64,000 nt of DNA from Rhypophila decipiens. Taxonomy: Eukaryota; Ascomycota; Sordariomycetes; Sordariales; Naviculisporaceae. Shown here piece by piece: positions 33,801 to 45,563 of this stretch. The notes under the pieces are model-generated. The model was not told the origin of the DNA. It made no database searches and worked only from the letters and a program-made list of their open reading frames with translations. The DNA lies in NCBI GenBank assembly GCA_033297075.1, contig MU858086.1:62001-126000 (forward strand), read 5' to 3'. The translations under genes were made by a program, and so were the position numbers. Position 1 is the first letter of the stretch. Each line of letters begins with the position of its first letter.

Positions 33801-34446
33801 CTGGGGCTCGTCCTGCCGAGGCCCAAGTCAGTGCAATGAGGATGAAGCTTACTTGTCCAAAGATTCACAGACAGACATCACGAGGCTTACACTGGCACGG
33901 TACATCAACCTGGAGAGAAACAAGCTCTTGTAACACTGCAGCTTCCCCGAATCAACTTGCGCAGGTCCCCTATCTAGAATGTCACACTCCCTTCAACCGG
34001 AGGAAGTTGATTCTGGACAGACGACTTCTAGCTTGGATGAATCCGGGTGAAGTCGGAGTTCACGTATGGTTCACTCGTGTTACTCAAGTCCTTGCTAGAT
34101 CTCAAGCTTGACACCATGTTGAAAGATAATCCAGTCGAAGACACAGGAAACTTCCATCTCCTTATTCAAAGTTCCACAGGCGATGATTGCTATTAGATGT
34201 AAGCAATGGTAACTCTGAGTCTGCACATATTGCCCAGGCTTAACGCTAATTAGCGGTACCTATGAAAAAGAAGATTGAATCAAATGACAAGTCTCAAGAA
34301 TTGAAAACATGGTCGTGGGTGACTGTCAAACTCCCAAAAAATGTGCCGACTCCCAGCTCACATCTCCCGATCCATCATCCCATCCTGGTGAGCTTCCAGC
34401 CTAGTAATCCATCCTTGCGACCAGCTGTGATAGCACCGACGGTTAC
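30896..34446. other. Long gene-free stretch
   Basis: About 3.5 kb. Open frames of 110-180 codons occur on both strands (for example near 31.1-31.9 and 33.6-34.1 kb) but overlap each other, lack splice signals that extend them and show no motif. It contains a GTAC-rich inverted repeat at 32411-32451. No transposon features recognised. Confidence 0.45.
32409..32453. repeat. GTAC-rich imperfect inverted repeat
   Basis: GTACTGTAC (32412-32420) pairs with GTACAGTAC (32442-32450), with flanking TAT/GTA bases extending the match; the loop also contains GGTACATG and CTGTACAT. A hairpin is possible, but such GTAC words are frequent in fungal intergenic DNA. Confidence 0.6.
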
Positions 34447-34877
34447 TTAGGAATTTGCAATCCACTCGTTGACGACCTTGTAACGCTTGGTGTCGTTCTC
34501 TGCCTTGTCGTTTGCATCGACGACGGCCTGGTCGGCAGCTAGATCCCACGGGTTGAGAGTGTCAGATTCGTATCCATACTTACGACTGGGCCTAAGAGGA
34601 TGGACTCACCCGTATCAACAGCCGTCTCTTTGGTCGGGGCCTTGTCAGAATTCTTGCTCGTCTTGCCCGCGTTGGTACTCTGAGTGTCATCCTTCTTCTT
34701 GGCGGCGGTTCTTAGAGAGGCACTGTTGTCGGGACAAATTCTGTTAGTCCAACTGCCGCGATGACGGTCTCAGTGAGAGTTTGGGTCAGTTAGGTGAGGG
34801 ACGCACTTGGTTTCGTCAGCAGGGTCGACAACGTCGACGATATCATCAACTGCGTTCATTGCGGTTCTGGTACTCAT
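34447..34877 (-). CDS. Small acidic protein, unknown function (91 residues)
   Basis: Three short exons close in phase: 34807-34877, 34610-34722 and 34447-34538, with introns of 84 and 71 nt (GTGCGT and GTGAGT donors; CTAAC/CTGAC branch sites). The product begins MSTRTAMNAVDDIVDVVD, has a Lys/Thr-rich middle (TAAKKKDDTQSTNAGKTS) and ends KRYKVVNEWIANS. Hydrophilic, no signal peptide, no TM segment, no cysteine. No family recognised. Three independent phase-consistent exons make it much more likely than chance. Confidence 0.65.
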
Positions 34878-35858
34878 AATAAGAATAGCGATGTCGGTTG
34901 ATTTGATTCTTGAAGACTGGTTTACGCTGGGCTCAGAAGATCCAAGCCGAGTTTGCGTTGCAAATAAGTACTGGCAGTTTGGCGAGTAACATGATACAAC
35001 TTGATCGGTGATGATGGAGGTGGCTCAATGGCGTAAAAGCATGACACTCTACCGACCGGGCGGAGTTCCGGATGAGACATGACATCATGGCCCCATATGC
35101 AATTAAAATAGGGAAGGAGCAGCTGAATCCCTTCCTTCGTACCTACCCACTTGACGGACACTGGAATATGCATCTTTATCTGAGGCGGTTAAAAGTCAGC
35201 ACGGCAAGGTGTTATAATGAAGAATTTGTATTCTTGTTGTATGATTCCTTTATACAGTCATGAGGTACGGATTCAAGGGCGTGTGCCGCCGCGTGTCAAG
35301 CAACAACAAGTCTATCTGGCCCAAACGTGAAGCGAAACGTGTATCCGTGTATATTCATTCATCGGTCCTCCACCGCTACGCGACCGCCCATCTATATACA
35401 GAGCCTAGCGATTAATCCCAGCTGTGTAAAGAGTGTCCGTCGGCGCCGTGTCCTCCCGATGCGTGAGCATTCCATGCAGTCTTTGTATGTCATGTGCTGT
35501 TCGTATATATCCTCATCCCAACTCCAGTCCCAAAGTCCCAAAAGAAAATCACAGGCAATGTTACAGGGAGCAAGGAAGAAAAAAGCCAACCAACATTTGC
35601 ACCTGCGAGCCGTTGCCCAGCTGAGGCAGGTAGGGTATATTCCGCTTTTGCAAACCGACAACCCAGTCATGCATTCATTCATCGCTGCTATTGTGCTGTC
35701 AATCATTTGTCCCATTCCATCGTCCCCATACCGCTCCCTTCTTCCAGAATGCGCCCCCCAGTGTAAAATGCCAAACTAGCAGACGACTCCGCGCTGGTAC
35801 ATCAAGAAGGCACAAGATAGATATCTCGGAGTGGCCTCGAGCATAGTACCAGCAGATA
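34878..35858. other. Intergenic, no gene seen
   Basis: About 980 bp between the small acidic gene and the 3' end of the next minus-strand gene. Overlapping open frames at 35.3-35.8 kb on both strands are not supported. Confidence 0.5.
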
Positions 35859-37832
35859 TTAAGCAACCGAGGACAGGGACGGGACCGCACTTGGCAGCTC
35901 GTCCTTGTCGGGCCATCCTCCATTGCTCAGGGGTTTCGCCTTCCCGACGCCGTTGGTATTAGCATCTAGTCCATTGGAGGATGAACCAGGCTTGTTAGCG
36001 ACGTCATTCCATCCGCTGGGAACCGAGTAACTGAACGCCGTTTCCATCTCGGAATCCGACTCGTAGTCGGACAGTTCATCGTCATCGGGATTGGATGAAT
36101 CGACCAAGTCAAGAGCCAGAGAAGGCGGCGGATTGCGTGCTTCGTCGGCAGGCCAGTTATCGATAGGCGAAGCCCATCCCCTGAAGTGGCCTTTCTCGTC
36201 AACAAATGGCCGTCTCTTTTTTTTCTCTCCTCCCACCTTGGAGGTGGGCTCCTAACAGACCTCCAAGGGGTTTGGGGTGCCAGTCGCTCCAGCAGCACCG
36301 CTCCCCCGAGTTGACGCCGCAGTCCTTCTTCTCTTAGCATCCGGACTCAGCATTGGCTTGTCAAGATCTTCCGAGCTGCTGTTCGGAGTCGTGTCATCCT
36401 CCTCGAAGCTGCTGTTGAGCATCTCTGACAAGGCAGGTCTCAGTTGCTCGCACTCGCGGTCTCTTGTCCGTTTGAGCGACTTCCTGACAGCGGCGGCGGC
36501 AGCCGGGATGGGGCGAGGGGGGCTGGAGAGCACGGGGACCGGCAGAGGGGCCGGTGGCGGCTCCAAGAGCGAATCCCATAGACCGATATGCTCAGGATCC
36601 CCAAACATAGGTTCACCTGCGAGGTCACGACCGAGCGCCTTGGAAAGCCTCTCCTTCAGACCGAGAATCGGCCAGAAAGGTACCGGCGTGCACTCAATCT
36701 TGAGACCAGCAGCACCCTGCGCCATTTGTTCTTGTGGAAGGGGGGCTTTGGTAGGGTGCATGAAGCGTTCCAGGAAGGCTGCTGTTACGGTGGCGGTGCA
36801 GACCAGGAATGTGGGTGTGCTTTCATTGTGGTCCTCGTGTGTGATGATCTGGATCTTGACATCTCGAAATACGGGTGGGACAATCGAAAGCCGCGTGCCG
36901 TTTGACCGCCTCGATGTCTGGGTCAAGTAATCCTTGGACGGATCATCATTGTAGAAGTGTGCCTGTGCCATGGCTATTATAGCGGCGACGATGTATGAGT
37001 CGTGGTTGATGTTTTTGGGGACGAGCATCTTTGACCGCAGACGCTGAAGCGATGTAACTGCGTCGTTTGCGTTGTCATCACGGGGTCCATGAGACACCCG
37101 GTACAGAATCGTGCGGTTGTAAGCGAGCATCGATCTGCTTATATAGGCGAGAATGGGCTTGTTGGGGCCGACATCCGATGCGACACCGGGAGAAGGCGAT
37201 CTGCCCCCAAGGTCGGTGGATGGCATGGTCGTAGTGGAGTCGAATGAGTGCTCCTCGACTCTGGGCGACTTCCAGAGGCAGTGTATGCGGACTGCCTTTC
37301 GAAAGACGCGCTGGCCGAAATACATATCCAGGTCGACGTCTGAGTCGGCGTGCGAGAGTGTGTCGGGGAAGAATTGGTTCGTGATGAACTTCATGGCCCG
37401 GGTCCGCGAGATGACGTGAAAGTTGTCTCGGACGAGGGTATGGAGCTGCTTCGTGATCGTTTTGGCGAGATGGGAAGGCTCAAGCCAGCGTCCGGGATCA
37501 TAGTCAGGAACCGGGGTCTCAATGGCTGGGCTTTCCAGGAACTGAACACCGAGGGCCCGCATGTGGAAGTCGGTCCAGCAGATGGGGAGCACATAAAGAG
37601 ATCGCCCTGCATGCTCGTGCATGATGTCGTACAACGAGCCTCGCTCAGGCCTTGTAAGTCTCAGGCAAGCTCGTTGGCCTGGCGTCAGCATCTTCCTCCG
37701 CGGCCAGACGGAGTTCCCCTGAGGCTGGTCCGTCATCTTGGCCAATGTGGACGGCGCACTGGGAACCTGGGTCTTGAACTCTATGTTGCGCCCTGTTGGG
37801 CTGGGAGTGGGTGTGTTGCGTGAGTGCGGCAT
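35859..37832 (-). CDS. Unknown fungal protein with an in-frame TAG before its last 130 codons
   Basis: A long minus-strand frame from MPHSRNTPTPSPT (37832) runs to TAG at 36252-36254, about 526 residues. The same frame then continues for about 130 more codons of clearly protein-like, acidic sequence (EKKKRRPFVDEKGHFRGW...DDDELSDYESDSE) to TGA at 35859. The first part has a globular region (ITKQLHTLVRDNFHVISRTRAMKF fragments; SYIVAAIIAMAQAHFYND) then a basic nuclear-signal-like KRRRT. No domain recognised; a nuclear role is a guess. The stop could be removed by an intron in multiples of three; GAG|GTCTGT...GACGAG|AAA (66 nt) is possible but has no good branch site. Read-through or a recent nonsense mutation are alternatives. 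Start could also be 32 codons upstream. Confidence 0.65.
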
Positions 37833-39303
37833 GGAGATGATGGTTCGCAGCTGGTCGAAAAGGTTGCTGCTGAATAGCGAACTGAGGCGGGCCGAAGAGC
37901 GCGTCAGTAAACAGACCCAACGTCTCAAAGCGGCTTGCTGTCCAGCGAATGCGCGCGCTGAAAAGTGTAGATGCGATTTCCGACTTACTCAATCGCCAGC
38001 ATCGAGCGCGCCTCGTCGCCTTACAGGGTCAGGCGCTGAAAGTGGACACCCTCTTTTTGTCGCTGTCTTGCTGCAAGTCGTTAGCTCCAAAGTCAAAACA
38101 CAACGACGGGGGATTGCAACATACCTGAGAGAAAAGCCAATTCCACTGTCGAGGTAATTGTCGCGACACAGAGAAAATAGAAGAGGGAATCGACTGGGTG
38201 CGTGTTTTGGAAAGGGCGTGCGAGATGCAAGTACTTTCTCCCTCAGAGTTGTGCCGGACTTTGCCAGGAAGGGCGGGTGGAAATGCGTGGGTTAAAAAGC
38301 GAGCGCGACGGGATGGGGGATGAGCGAGTACCCCTCCTTTTTCGGCGGAGCCCTCCAGCCTGTGTGCAGTGTGGCGACGTATTTTTGGGCCAACAAACTG
38401 GGGTTGCGCCGGCTGAGGAAACGCGCTAGCACACGAGCTCCCGTGACCGTCACCCTCCCACACACGAGCCACAATCGCACATTCCGTCCCATTGCATCCG
38501 GCTAGGCATCAACAGGCAGTGGGTTGCACAAATCAATGCACATTGTTTCCTGTTGCCCAGCCACCAATATTTGGATTAAATTGTTCACGACCTCCTTTTT
38601 GCCCCGGACAAAAGAACTGCATTGACATGGCGACGGATGCGTAAGGAATAGCACCTAGGAACAACGTTGCAAGCGGAAGTAAAATGCAAATACACTATAA
38701 ACAACTTAACAAGAGTTCGGGGCCCTGAAAACGCAGACGACGGGCCGAAACGCGGATTCCGGAAGTGTCCCAGTTTTCCCGACCAGGCCAAGGTAGTGCC
38801 CGGTGGCGTCACGATTCCGATCGAGACTCGAGTTGGCCAAAAGACCGAGACCTGGCGCTTCGTCATCACGTTTGAGCACACAAGCTGCAACAGATCACCG
38901 GTGGATCGAGCGCACCAAATTGCAGCAAGAGTCACGTGAGTCATGAGATGGGTGGACAACTTGGCGCGTTTCGGATTTTAGGCCGGAACTGGCCGCCCCG
39001 CCATCTCACGCCGGACCGTGGCTGCCTGTCTGTGCCACCAGTGTGACTCAGCCACTTTAGTCTCGATGCTTTCCTGCCTCAGGCATCAACATTGACTTCA
39101 TCAGCCCAGACGCAATGCTCCAGCCACAGAAGTCGACACTCACGTCAGTCCGTCAGTCCGTCAGGGGCAGGCACTGATAGGTGGGTCCCAACCCCGCAAG
39201 GCTGCGACCGGTGCTTTGGTTGCTGGCTGATGCTTCAGTGCTTGCGTAGAGGTCATCTCCAGATTTCGCGACTTCAAGATCAGTGCGCCAGAGGAATTAA
39301 ACC
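37833..39303. other. Divergent intergenic region
   Basis: About 1.5 kb between the unknown minus-strand gene and ARPC3; holds both promoters and leaders. Direct repeats of CGTCAGTC occur near 39143-39165. No gene seen. Confidence 0.5.
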
Positions 39304-40150
39304 ATGCCGGTATGTGACCTTTTTATATCTCTGACTCGCCTGCAGCCTGCTATACGATCCTCTTTCCGTTCCTGTCCTTCAGCCGAGTCACTCTCGACCT
39401 CGAACCCCCAATCTCGACCTTCGACCTATCCGCAAGCTGGAAGCTTTGTCCCCTTCAAAGCTCCCGCGATGTACCTACTAACCGCCATGATTCTCCCCTC
39501 GGTTTGCAAATAGGCCTACAATTCCGTCTTCAACGCGGACCCAAACCAGCCCCGTCTGGTGGGCAACTTCCCGCTCCTGCCCCTGCGCACACGAACCCGC
39601 GGACCAGCCTACGTGCTCCCCGCCGTCGCCGGCCTCCCGCCCAATGAATCTCCCGACCAAGACTCCGAGTCGTACGACATCCTCGACGAGATCCTAGCCG
39701 TCTTCCGCGCCAACACCTTCTTCCGCAACTTTGAGATCCAGGGCCCCGCCGACCGCCTGCTCATGTACGGCATCTGGTTCGTGTCCGAGTGTCTGACCAA
39801 GATCAAGCCCACGGCCACGGCGCGCGACGCCGCCAAGGAGGTCATGAACACGGCGCTGGATGTCAACTTTGCTTTGCCTGGGGATCCGGGCTGGCCTCTG
39901 AATCAGGTTTGTCTCCTGAAACTTGAACATGGCAGCCCTCAACACCCGCTAATTTTCTGCTCAGATGTATGAACCCCCCCGCGACAGGCAAGACGCAGAA
40001 CTCCTCAAGCAATACATGTCCCAAGTACGGCAAGAGCTGGCGACACGGTTACTTGCGCGGGTCTTCGACGCCGAGGACGGTCCGAACGGCAAGCCCAGCA
40101 AGTGGTGGTTGAGCTTTACAAAGAGAAAGTTTATGGGCAAGAGCTTGTGA
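39304..40150 (+). CDS. arc18: Arp2/3 complex subunit 3 (ARPC3, p21-Arc)
   Basis: Exons 39304-39309 (only ATG CCG), 39514-39906 and 39965-40150 encode 194 residues. The start MPAYNSVF..DPNQPRLVGNFPLLPLRT.TRGPA is diagnostic of ARPC3. Further family blocks are DILDEILAVFRANTFFRNFEIQ, DRLLMYGIWFVSECL and the C-terminal YMSQVRQELATRLL. The subunit is part of the seven-protein Arp2/3 complex that nucleates branched actin at endocytic patches and growing hyphal tips. The 204-nt first intron directly after codon 2 is long for this region. Very likely functional. Confidence 0.95.
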
Positions 40151-40631
40151 TGAATGTTAGACTTGGGATAAGCAAACCATGATGCAAAATACCATGTTTG
40201 GAGCTCATAGAAATTATGGGAAATTTGCCTCAACCGTGGCCGGTCCTGACCGTAACGTGAGAGCGGTCCTATGGAATTGGAGGGCGTATTACTGGACGGG
40301 ACCAATGTTGTGGTGGCCCCGAGCCCTTTACGTGAACAGGCGGCACAACACAACCAGGAAACTACATGGATATTCACGTTCACAGTTCTAGCGATAGGCG
40401 TGTTTGCATGTGCCAAGGTTATTAATTCTTCTCAATGTTTTCCGCTGCACTGAACAGAAGCAGCTGGTATGATGGGTATCCGGTAAGGGTATCCCGTGAC
40501 GCTCTACAAAAGGCTGATTTTGACCTCTGGACTTGAGAGTCCAACACTCACCATATTTCTCCCTCTATCCTGATACTGAAAGGTCACTGTGGATACCGCG
40601 TATCCCATCCAGTAACCGTTCTCGTCGGATG
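40151..40631. other. Short convergent intergenic region
   Basis: About 480 bp between the convergent ARPC3 and Trm6 genes. Only 3' UTR material is expected; no gene seen. Confidence 0.6.
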
Positions 40632-42618
40632 CTACTCTGCGAGAGGAGCAGGCGCATCCGTCATCTCTTCATCTGCTGGCAGCGGATCAGTTGCGTCTTC
40701 AACGGGTATATCTTTATCAGCTCCAACAGGGGCAGCATCCTGAGCCGCCGCCGCCGCCGCCACCGACGAATTCGATCCCTCCGTCTTCTTTTTCTTCCAC
40801 TTGCCCATCGCCTCAACATGTCCCTCGGCCGGCTTAGCCCTGAAAGCAGTAAATACGTAACCCTCAGCACCTCCTCGCTCCGTCATAAGCGGATGGGTCC
40901 TCCCCGGCAAGACCTGCGATCTCCTAGCACGGCTCGTCTGAAGCGATGTCCCGAGTAGCAAGGTGGGGTTCAAGGGGAAATCAGGTGTCCCGGGCCATCT
41001 CTCCAACTCCTCGGCTGTCTTGCCCGCCGTCTCGGGCACACTGCCACTCGTCCAGGCTGTCCTTCGAGGCACGCTAAAACAGTCGGCTAGTTCGGCCAGC
41101 GGCTCGATCGAAGGCGAGTAAATCGCGACGGTCGCGCCGCCAGCTAAGAGAGGCAACGTGTACTTTAGAATGCTGACCGGGTCCATGGTGCTGGCGCATA
41201 CAAGGCCAGAGAAGTTGCCGGCGCGTGTTGCGTCGACGATGTGCCGAATTCTAGCTGATCTGCGTCGTTTTCGGTGGAAGTTTCCCCGCCTACTCGGCTT
41301 CCAGCTCATTAATGTCTCGGCAGAAGTGGTTAGAGGTGGGAGCGAGTAAGCCAGATCCCGCTCTGGCTGGACGAGTTGTAGCCATGTGAGGTTTAGGAGA
41401 TGGTTAAGAAGCGGATGGGGGGGATGGTTCGGAGCTGTTATGTCAAATCCCCAGTACTTGAGGAAAGATAGGTTCGGCTGGCTGGCGGCGTGTACAACGG
41501 TGATGGTATTGGTCTGCGAATACGGGATGGCAAAGTCTGACGGTCTAGGCCCGCGTGGTGGCTTGGATGTCTTTGCCGGTGGCTCTGTATTTTGTTGAGC
41601 CGATTGATCGGTCTCTTCCTTTTCCTGGTCGTCTCGGTCCTCCTCGCCCTCCTCATCTTCGTCTTCCTCTTCTTCAGGGTAGAGCAAGCCCATCCTCTCG
41701 GCCATGGCCGCGGTCAAAGCTCCACATGTGTCGTCCACAACTAGCCATCTGCCCTTGAATAGTTCCGGTTTGAGAGGCGCATACGCTTCCCCGCCCGCAT
41801 CGCACCTCGCCCCAGGATCCTCCAGATAGACAGCGTCTCCACCGTAGTGGACGTTGGCCCAGCAGCCCACGAGACCCAGCATCTCGGCGCGGATGTCGAG
41901 TATCTTGCTCGGATCCCTTTCTGACAATTGCCACTCCAGGAAGTTGGGCACATCGACCGGCAACACCTTGAATCTGCGGATGTATTTCTTGGTCTTCAAC
42001 AGCTTGTACTTGGCAAGACTGAAGCTTGTCTTTTGGTCGATTGCCGTATGAGAAGACATGAGCTTATCAATCACCGACTTTCCGGCATTTGTGACATTCT
42101 TTTTCAGTTCCTCAATCTCGTCCTGTGTCAAGGTTTGCCGGGCATTCTCGTCAAGAAGCTTCAGCTCTGTTTCTGTAACGTCTTTTCCCGCCGTTGCCTG
42201 GCCGGTTGACTCTGCAGACGCCGGTTCGGCGGGAGTAGCGACACCGGCGTTTGGCGTCGGGGCGGCGCATTCTGGTGATGCTTCATCGGCGAAGATTTCT
42301 GCGTAGAGCTCGGCGGTTGGGACAACGCGAAGACGCGAAAACTTCTCGCCTTCCTTTCGGTCCAGGATTTCGAAGGTGAGATTATACGGACGTTCGAGAA
42401 TAAGGTTGGCGGGAAAAGAGCCGTATTTTCCAAGAGATATTGTTCTGCGTGTTTAGGTAAAGCGTCAATCCCAGGAACCACGTCTTAGCTTTGCGCGGCA
42501 GAGTCAGAGCAACTAAGCAGACGGAAACTCACGTATTGGGCGATACTTGAATAACTCTGTTGATTCCTGATGGCAGTTGAAGCACCACCCAGGCTCCAGG
42601 CTTGATGACGGAATCCAT
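40632..42618 (-). CDS. trm6: tRNA (adenine-58-N1)-methyltransferase non-catalytic subunit Trm6/Gcd10
   Basis: Exons 42533-42618 and 40632-42444 with an 88-nt intron encode 632 residues. N-terminus MDSVIKPGAWVVLQLPSG and ISLGKYGSFPANLILERPY form the small beta-barrel. The marker of the family is TSFSLAKYKLLKTKKYIRRF, followed by the methyltransferase-like fold (LGLVGCWANVHYGG..., RAGNFSGLVCAST). The AdoMet-binding motif is degenerate as expected for the non-catalytic partner that binds tRNA with Trm61. An acidic insert (EEEEDEDEEGEEDRDD) and a low-complexity C-terminus make it longer than the yeast protein. Role: m1A58 formation in nuclear initiator and other tRNAs. Confidence 0.92.
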
Positions 42619-43488
42619 CTTGGTTGGATCACCGATCGTAAATGTCGCGAGGCCTGTGTGTCCTGCGTCGTGATCTGGTGTTGAGTGTCGCGAATGTTTT
42701 GTTCAAAAAATTCTAGAAATTTTCCATCGGCAATCCCTGCAGCAGTTTACCAACCTGCCAGTGCGGGGTCCTCAGCTGCTACAGGTGCGGGGCTGCACAG
42801 GGGGAACCTTGATGGTCTGCCGGGAAGGAAGCTTGCTCCAGATCTTACAGCGGCCTTGCAGCTGTGGGTCCCCTGGATCCGTGAGACCCCTTTTTTGCGA
42901 TTCTGCAACATACGGACATCTCTGTTTGAAAAGTTGCCGCAAACGTCATATCTTTCATTTTATCCCAGGTGATAATTTCTCCCTTGGTATATACTTTGCG
43001 CTCCATTGGTTTCTCTGCCGTTTGCTCACTTGACTTCACCATGTACGGTCAGTCGATGTACGGGTTACCTACAGTCTTCCGTACTCTCGTAACGCGTTCC
43101 TCACGAAAATACAGAGCAGATATTCTAGTACGTAGAGAGGGATGGTTGCGTTGAGACGGCTCAACATTAGTAACAAAGGTTAATGAACACCTTAAACGAT
43201 CCGTTAATACGCTGCAAGCTCAAGGACTTGAGATGTTTTTCTTTTTATACCGGTATGAGCATGCTCCTGGTGGTGTATCTTTAACAAGAGCCGCTTTTAC
43301 CCCTGAGCATTGTTGACATGTAAACATCTCACCTCTCGTTGTCTGGAATGCAATTGACAGGTGCCCTATAAAAGCCGTCCAACTGCCATATTATATCATG
43401 GTAATCATACATTCATTCCCTCACTTCTTACGGAGTACAAGGTGGTTTACCTCACGAATCTCCAAACCGAATGCGGCCCGCCTCCACA
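42619..43488. other. Divergent intergenic region
   Basis: About 870 bp upstream of both Trm6 (minus) and the small secreted protein (plus). Includes the word TTACGGAGTA near 43428. No gene seen. Confidence 0.55.
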
Positions 43489-43946
43489 ATGAGACCCGTA
43501 CTCGCTTCAGTTCTCATACTCAACTCAGTGTCCGGAATAACCACCGCGCATCCCATAGTATGGTGCAAGCCCGCTGAAATTTCCCGATTTCTGCAGATGA
43601 CTCAGGACCAGCTGGCAGTGATTTGCCCACAATACATGTAAGATGCGCATCTCAAGAACTTGGACACGGATAAGTTTCAGCAGTAACACGCATCCTGCGC
43701 TCTTCTCTTAGAGATGTGGCAGAAACTGGGACCCCGGCCATCCCATCTGGGGAATCTGGAAATGATAGCACCGGGCTTACCATGTCGACGTCTATGGGCA
43801 CCAAACTTGCCGCTCGTGGCTCGGCAGTCGGAAACACAGATGAAAACCCAAAAGACGGCGAAGACCAGCTAGATGATCAAGATATCCCAGCCTCGGGTTT
43901 GCCCGCTGTCTGTGGCTGCCTTTACAATTCCATCTATGGGAGATAA
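43489..43946 (+). CDS. Small secreted Cys-containing protein, candidate effector
   Basis: Exons 43489-43637 and 43712-43946 with a 74-nt intron (AT|GTAAGAT...CTTAG) encode 127 residues. MRPVLASVLILNSVSGITTA is a signal peptide; an in-frame ATG six codons upstream (43471) is an alternative start. The mature part begins HPIVWCKPAEISRFLQM and has four Cys (WCKP, VICPQ, VCGCLY). The middle is Ser/Gly/Thr-rich and acidic. No TM segment or GPI signal; no family recognised. Small size, signal peptide and even number of Cys are what effector searches look for, but they are not proof. Confidence 0.65.
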
Positions 43947-44424
43947 CCCGGCCCCATATTAACAGAACGAGCGAGACCAGACTTGGCCGGTATTTTTCAA
44001 GATATATCAAGATCTTATTCACACTCCATAAATGCAAGAAAATCAAGGTTTCACCGTATTAGGACCTCGTCAAGTATAATCTGGTATTATTTATCTTGTC
44101 TACATGCATCCATCGTCCCTATCGTATTCGTAACCCAACACCGCATACATACCCGCCAATGGTATTCACAAAAACAAATTTCAAACACCCTCCAAATAAA
44201 TGTCTGGTATCTTGTAGATTAAACAGCCACCGTTCCCGAATGATGATTCCCAACCAGGATTCCCCAACTCCGTGCTAATGAACGCAAAACCATAAATCAA
44301 AACAAACAAAAATCAATCCCGGGTTCGTCATTCCAAGGGAAAGAGTACAAGCTGAGTTGTGAAAATCAAAAGACCTCTCAAGACCCAAATGAGTCTCGGA
44401 TGGGTCTATGATGATGGCGAGGTA
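43947..44424. other. Convergent intergenic region
   Basis: About 480 bp between two convergent genes; A-rich at 44280-44320. No gene seen. Confidence 0.55.
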
Positions 44425-45563
44425 TCACCTAGACGCCCTCTCCGACCGTTTGGGCGATAGTGACGTCCTCCTCGTAGAGGTGTGATCATGGTCATCCGTG
44501 ACCTCCCTCCCCAAGTCCTGCCGTGTTATTACAACTGGAGGCATGGCCAGCCCGTTGGGATTTTCCCGTACGGCATACATGTAAGTCGTTTGAGGGTTGT
44601 ATGAACTCCGTGGGCGGTCCGTTCCGCTGGGTCCAACGCCATCGTATCGGACAGTGACGACTGTCCGGTAAGCCCCCGCGTCGTCCTTCCTCTTGACGAT
44701 CTGGCAGGCGATGATGGCCAATATAAAGTTGATTAATCTGTCGAGATCGAGACAGTACCGTGGTTAGCCAGCTGCAAAATCAAACGCCGGAGCAGAACGT
44801 TACTCACAACAACATCACAGTGAGAACCAGCAGGACGATTCCCATGTGATAGAGAGGCGAGTATACCACGTCGGCGAGAGGGTCGCCTGGTATGGCGCCA
44901 GGTGCAGGGACGTATTTCCAGTCGTGGTTTCCTTCTGACACCCAAATGCCCACATAGCCCATGGTAGCAACACAGGCTAGGCAGATGCATATATGGACGC
45001 CGACGTGAGCACCGGGATAGAGTCCACGGCGGTCAGGACGAGCGCACATTGCCATGAACTCAATGGCCTGCCAAACAATCGACGATACAGCCTACAGTCG
45101 AGTCAGTTTCTGATATTCCCAGTCCGCCTTGGAGTGATGTGAAACTCACAGTAAAGCCCACGCAAATAAACGACACATGCACCAACCCTGTATCGCCGTA
45201 TTTGGCCACCATCTTGATACTTATGCCCATCATGGCAAGTGAAATAAGCGCAGCAGCAGTCCCGAGGATCGTCTTGGCCGTGAACCATACCCTCCTCCGC
45301 GGCGGTGGTTGTTGCTGTTGCTGCATTCCATCCTCGCTCCCGACGGTACTCGAGTGGCTCAAAACATGTGACAAGCCGCCACCCTGAGATTCAACCTGCT
45401 CCATTGTCGGTCTGCCATGGTGGTAATGATAACTGTCCCTTTCCCTGGTCTCCATTTCAGGGAACATTGGTGATGCGTGATGTGGGCCCGATATATGATA
45501 TATATTGGCCGCGTGGTTGTTGCAAGTGACAAAATGATTCCGCTCTCGGCTTTTCCCGCTCAC
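44425..45563 (-). CDS. Four-TM membrane protein (MARVEL-like layout), unknown function
   Basis: Three exons close in phase to 336 residues: 45150-45563, 44808-45091 and 44425-44737 (introns 58 and 70 nt, GTGAGT donors). A cytosolic N-terminus rich in H, S and Q (GMQQQQQPPPRRR) precedes four hydrophobic segments: ILGTAAALISLAMMGISI, VHVSFICVGFTAVSSIVW, CICLACVATMGYVGIWV and MGIVLLVLTVMLLLINFILA. A 70-residue charged C-terminal tail follows. Four TMs with short loops and both ends in the cytosol resemble MARVEL/tetraspan fungal proteins, but I see no diagnostic motif. Confidence 0.75.

Noticed and set aside
33626..34111. 161-codon plus-strand open frame
   Set aside because: No domain, no codon pattern like neighbouring genes, and no exon signals that extend it.
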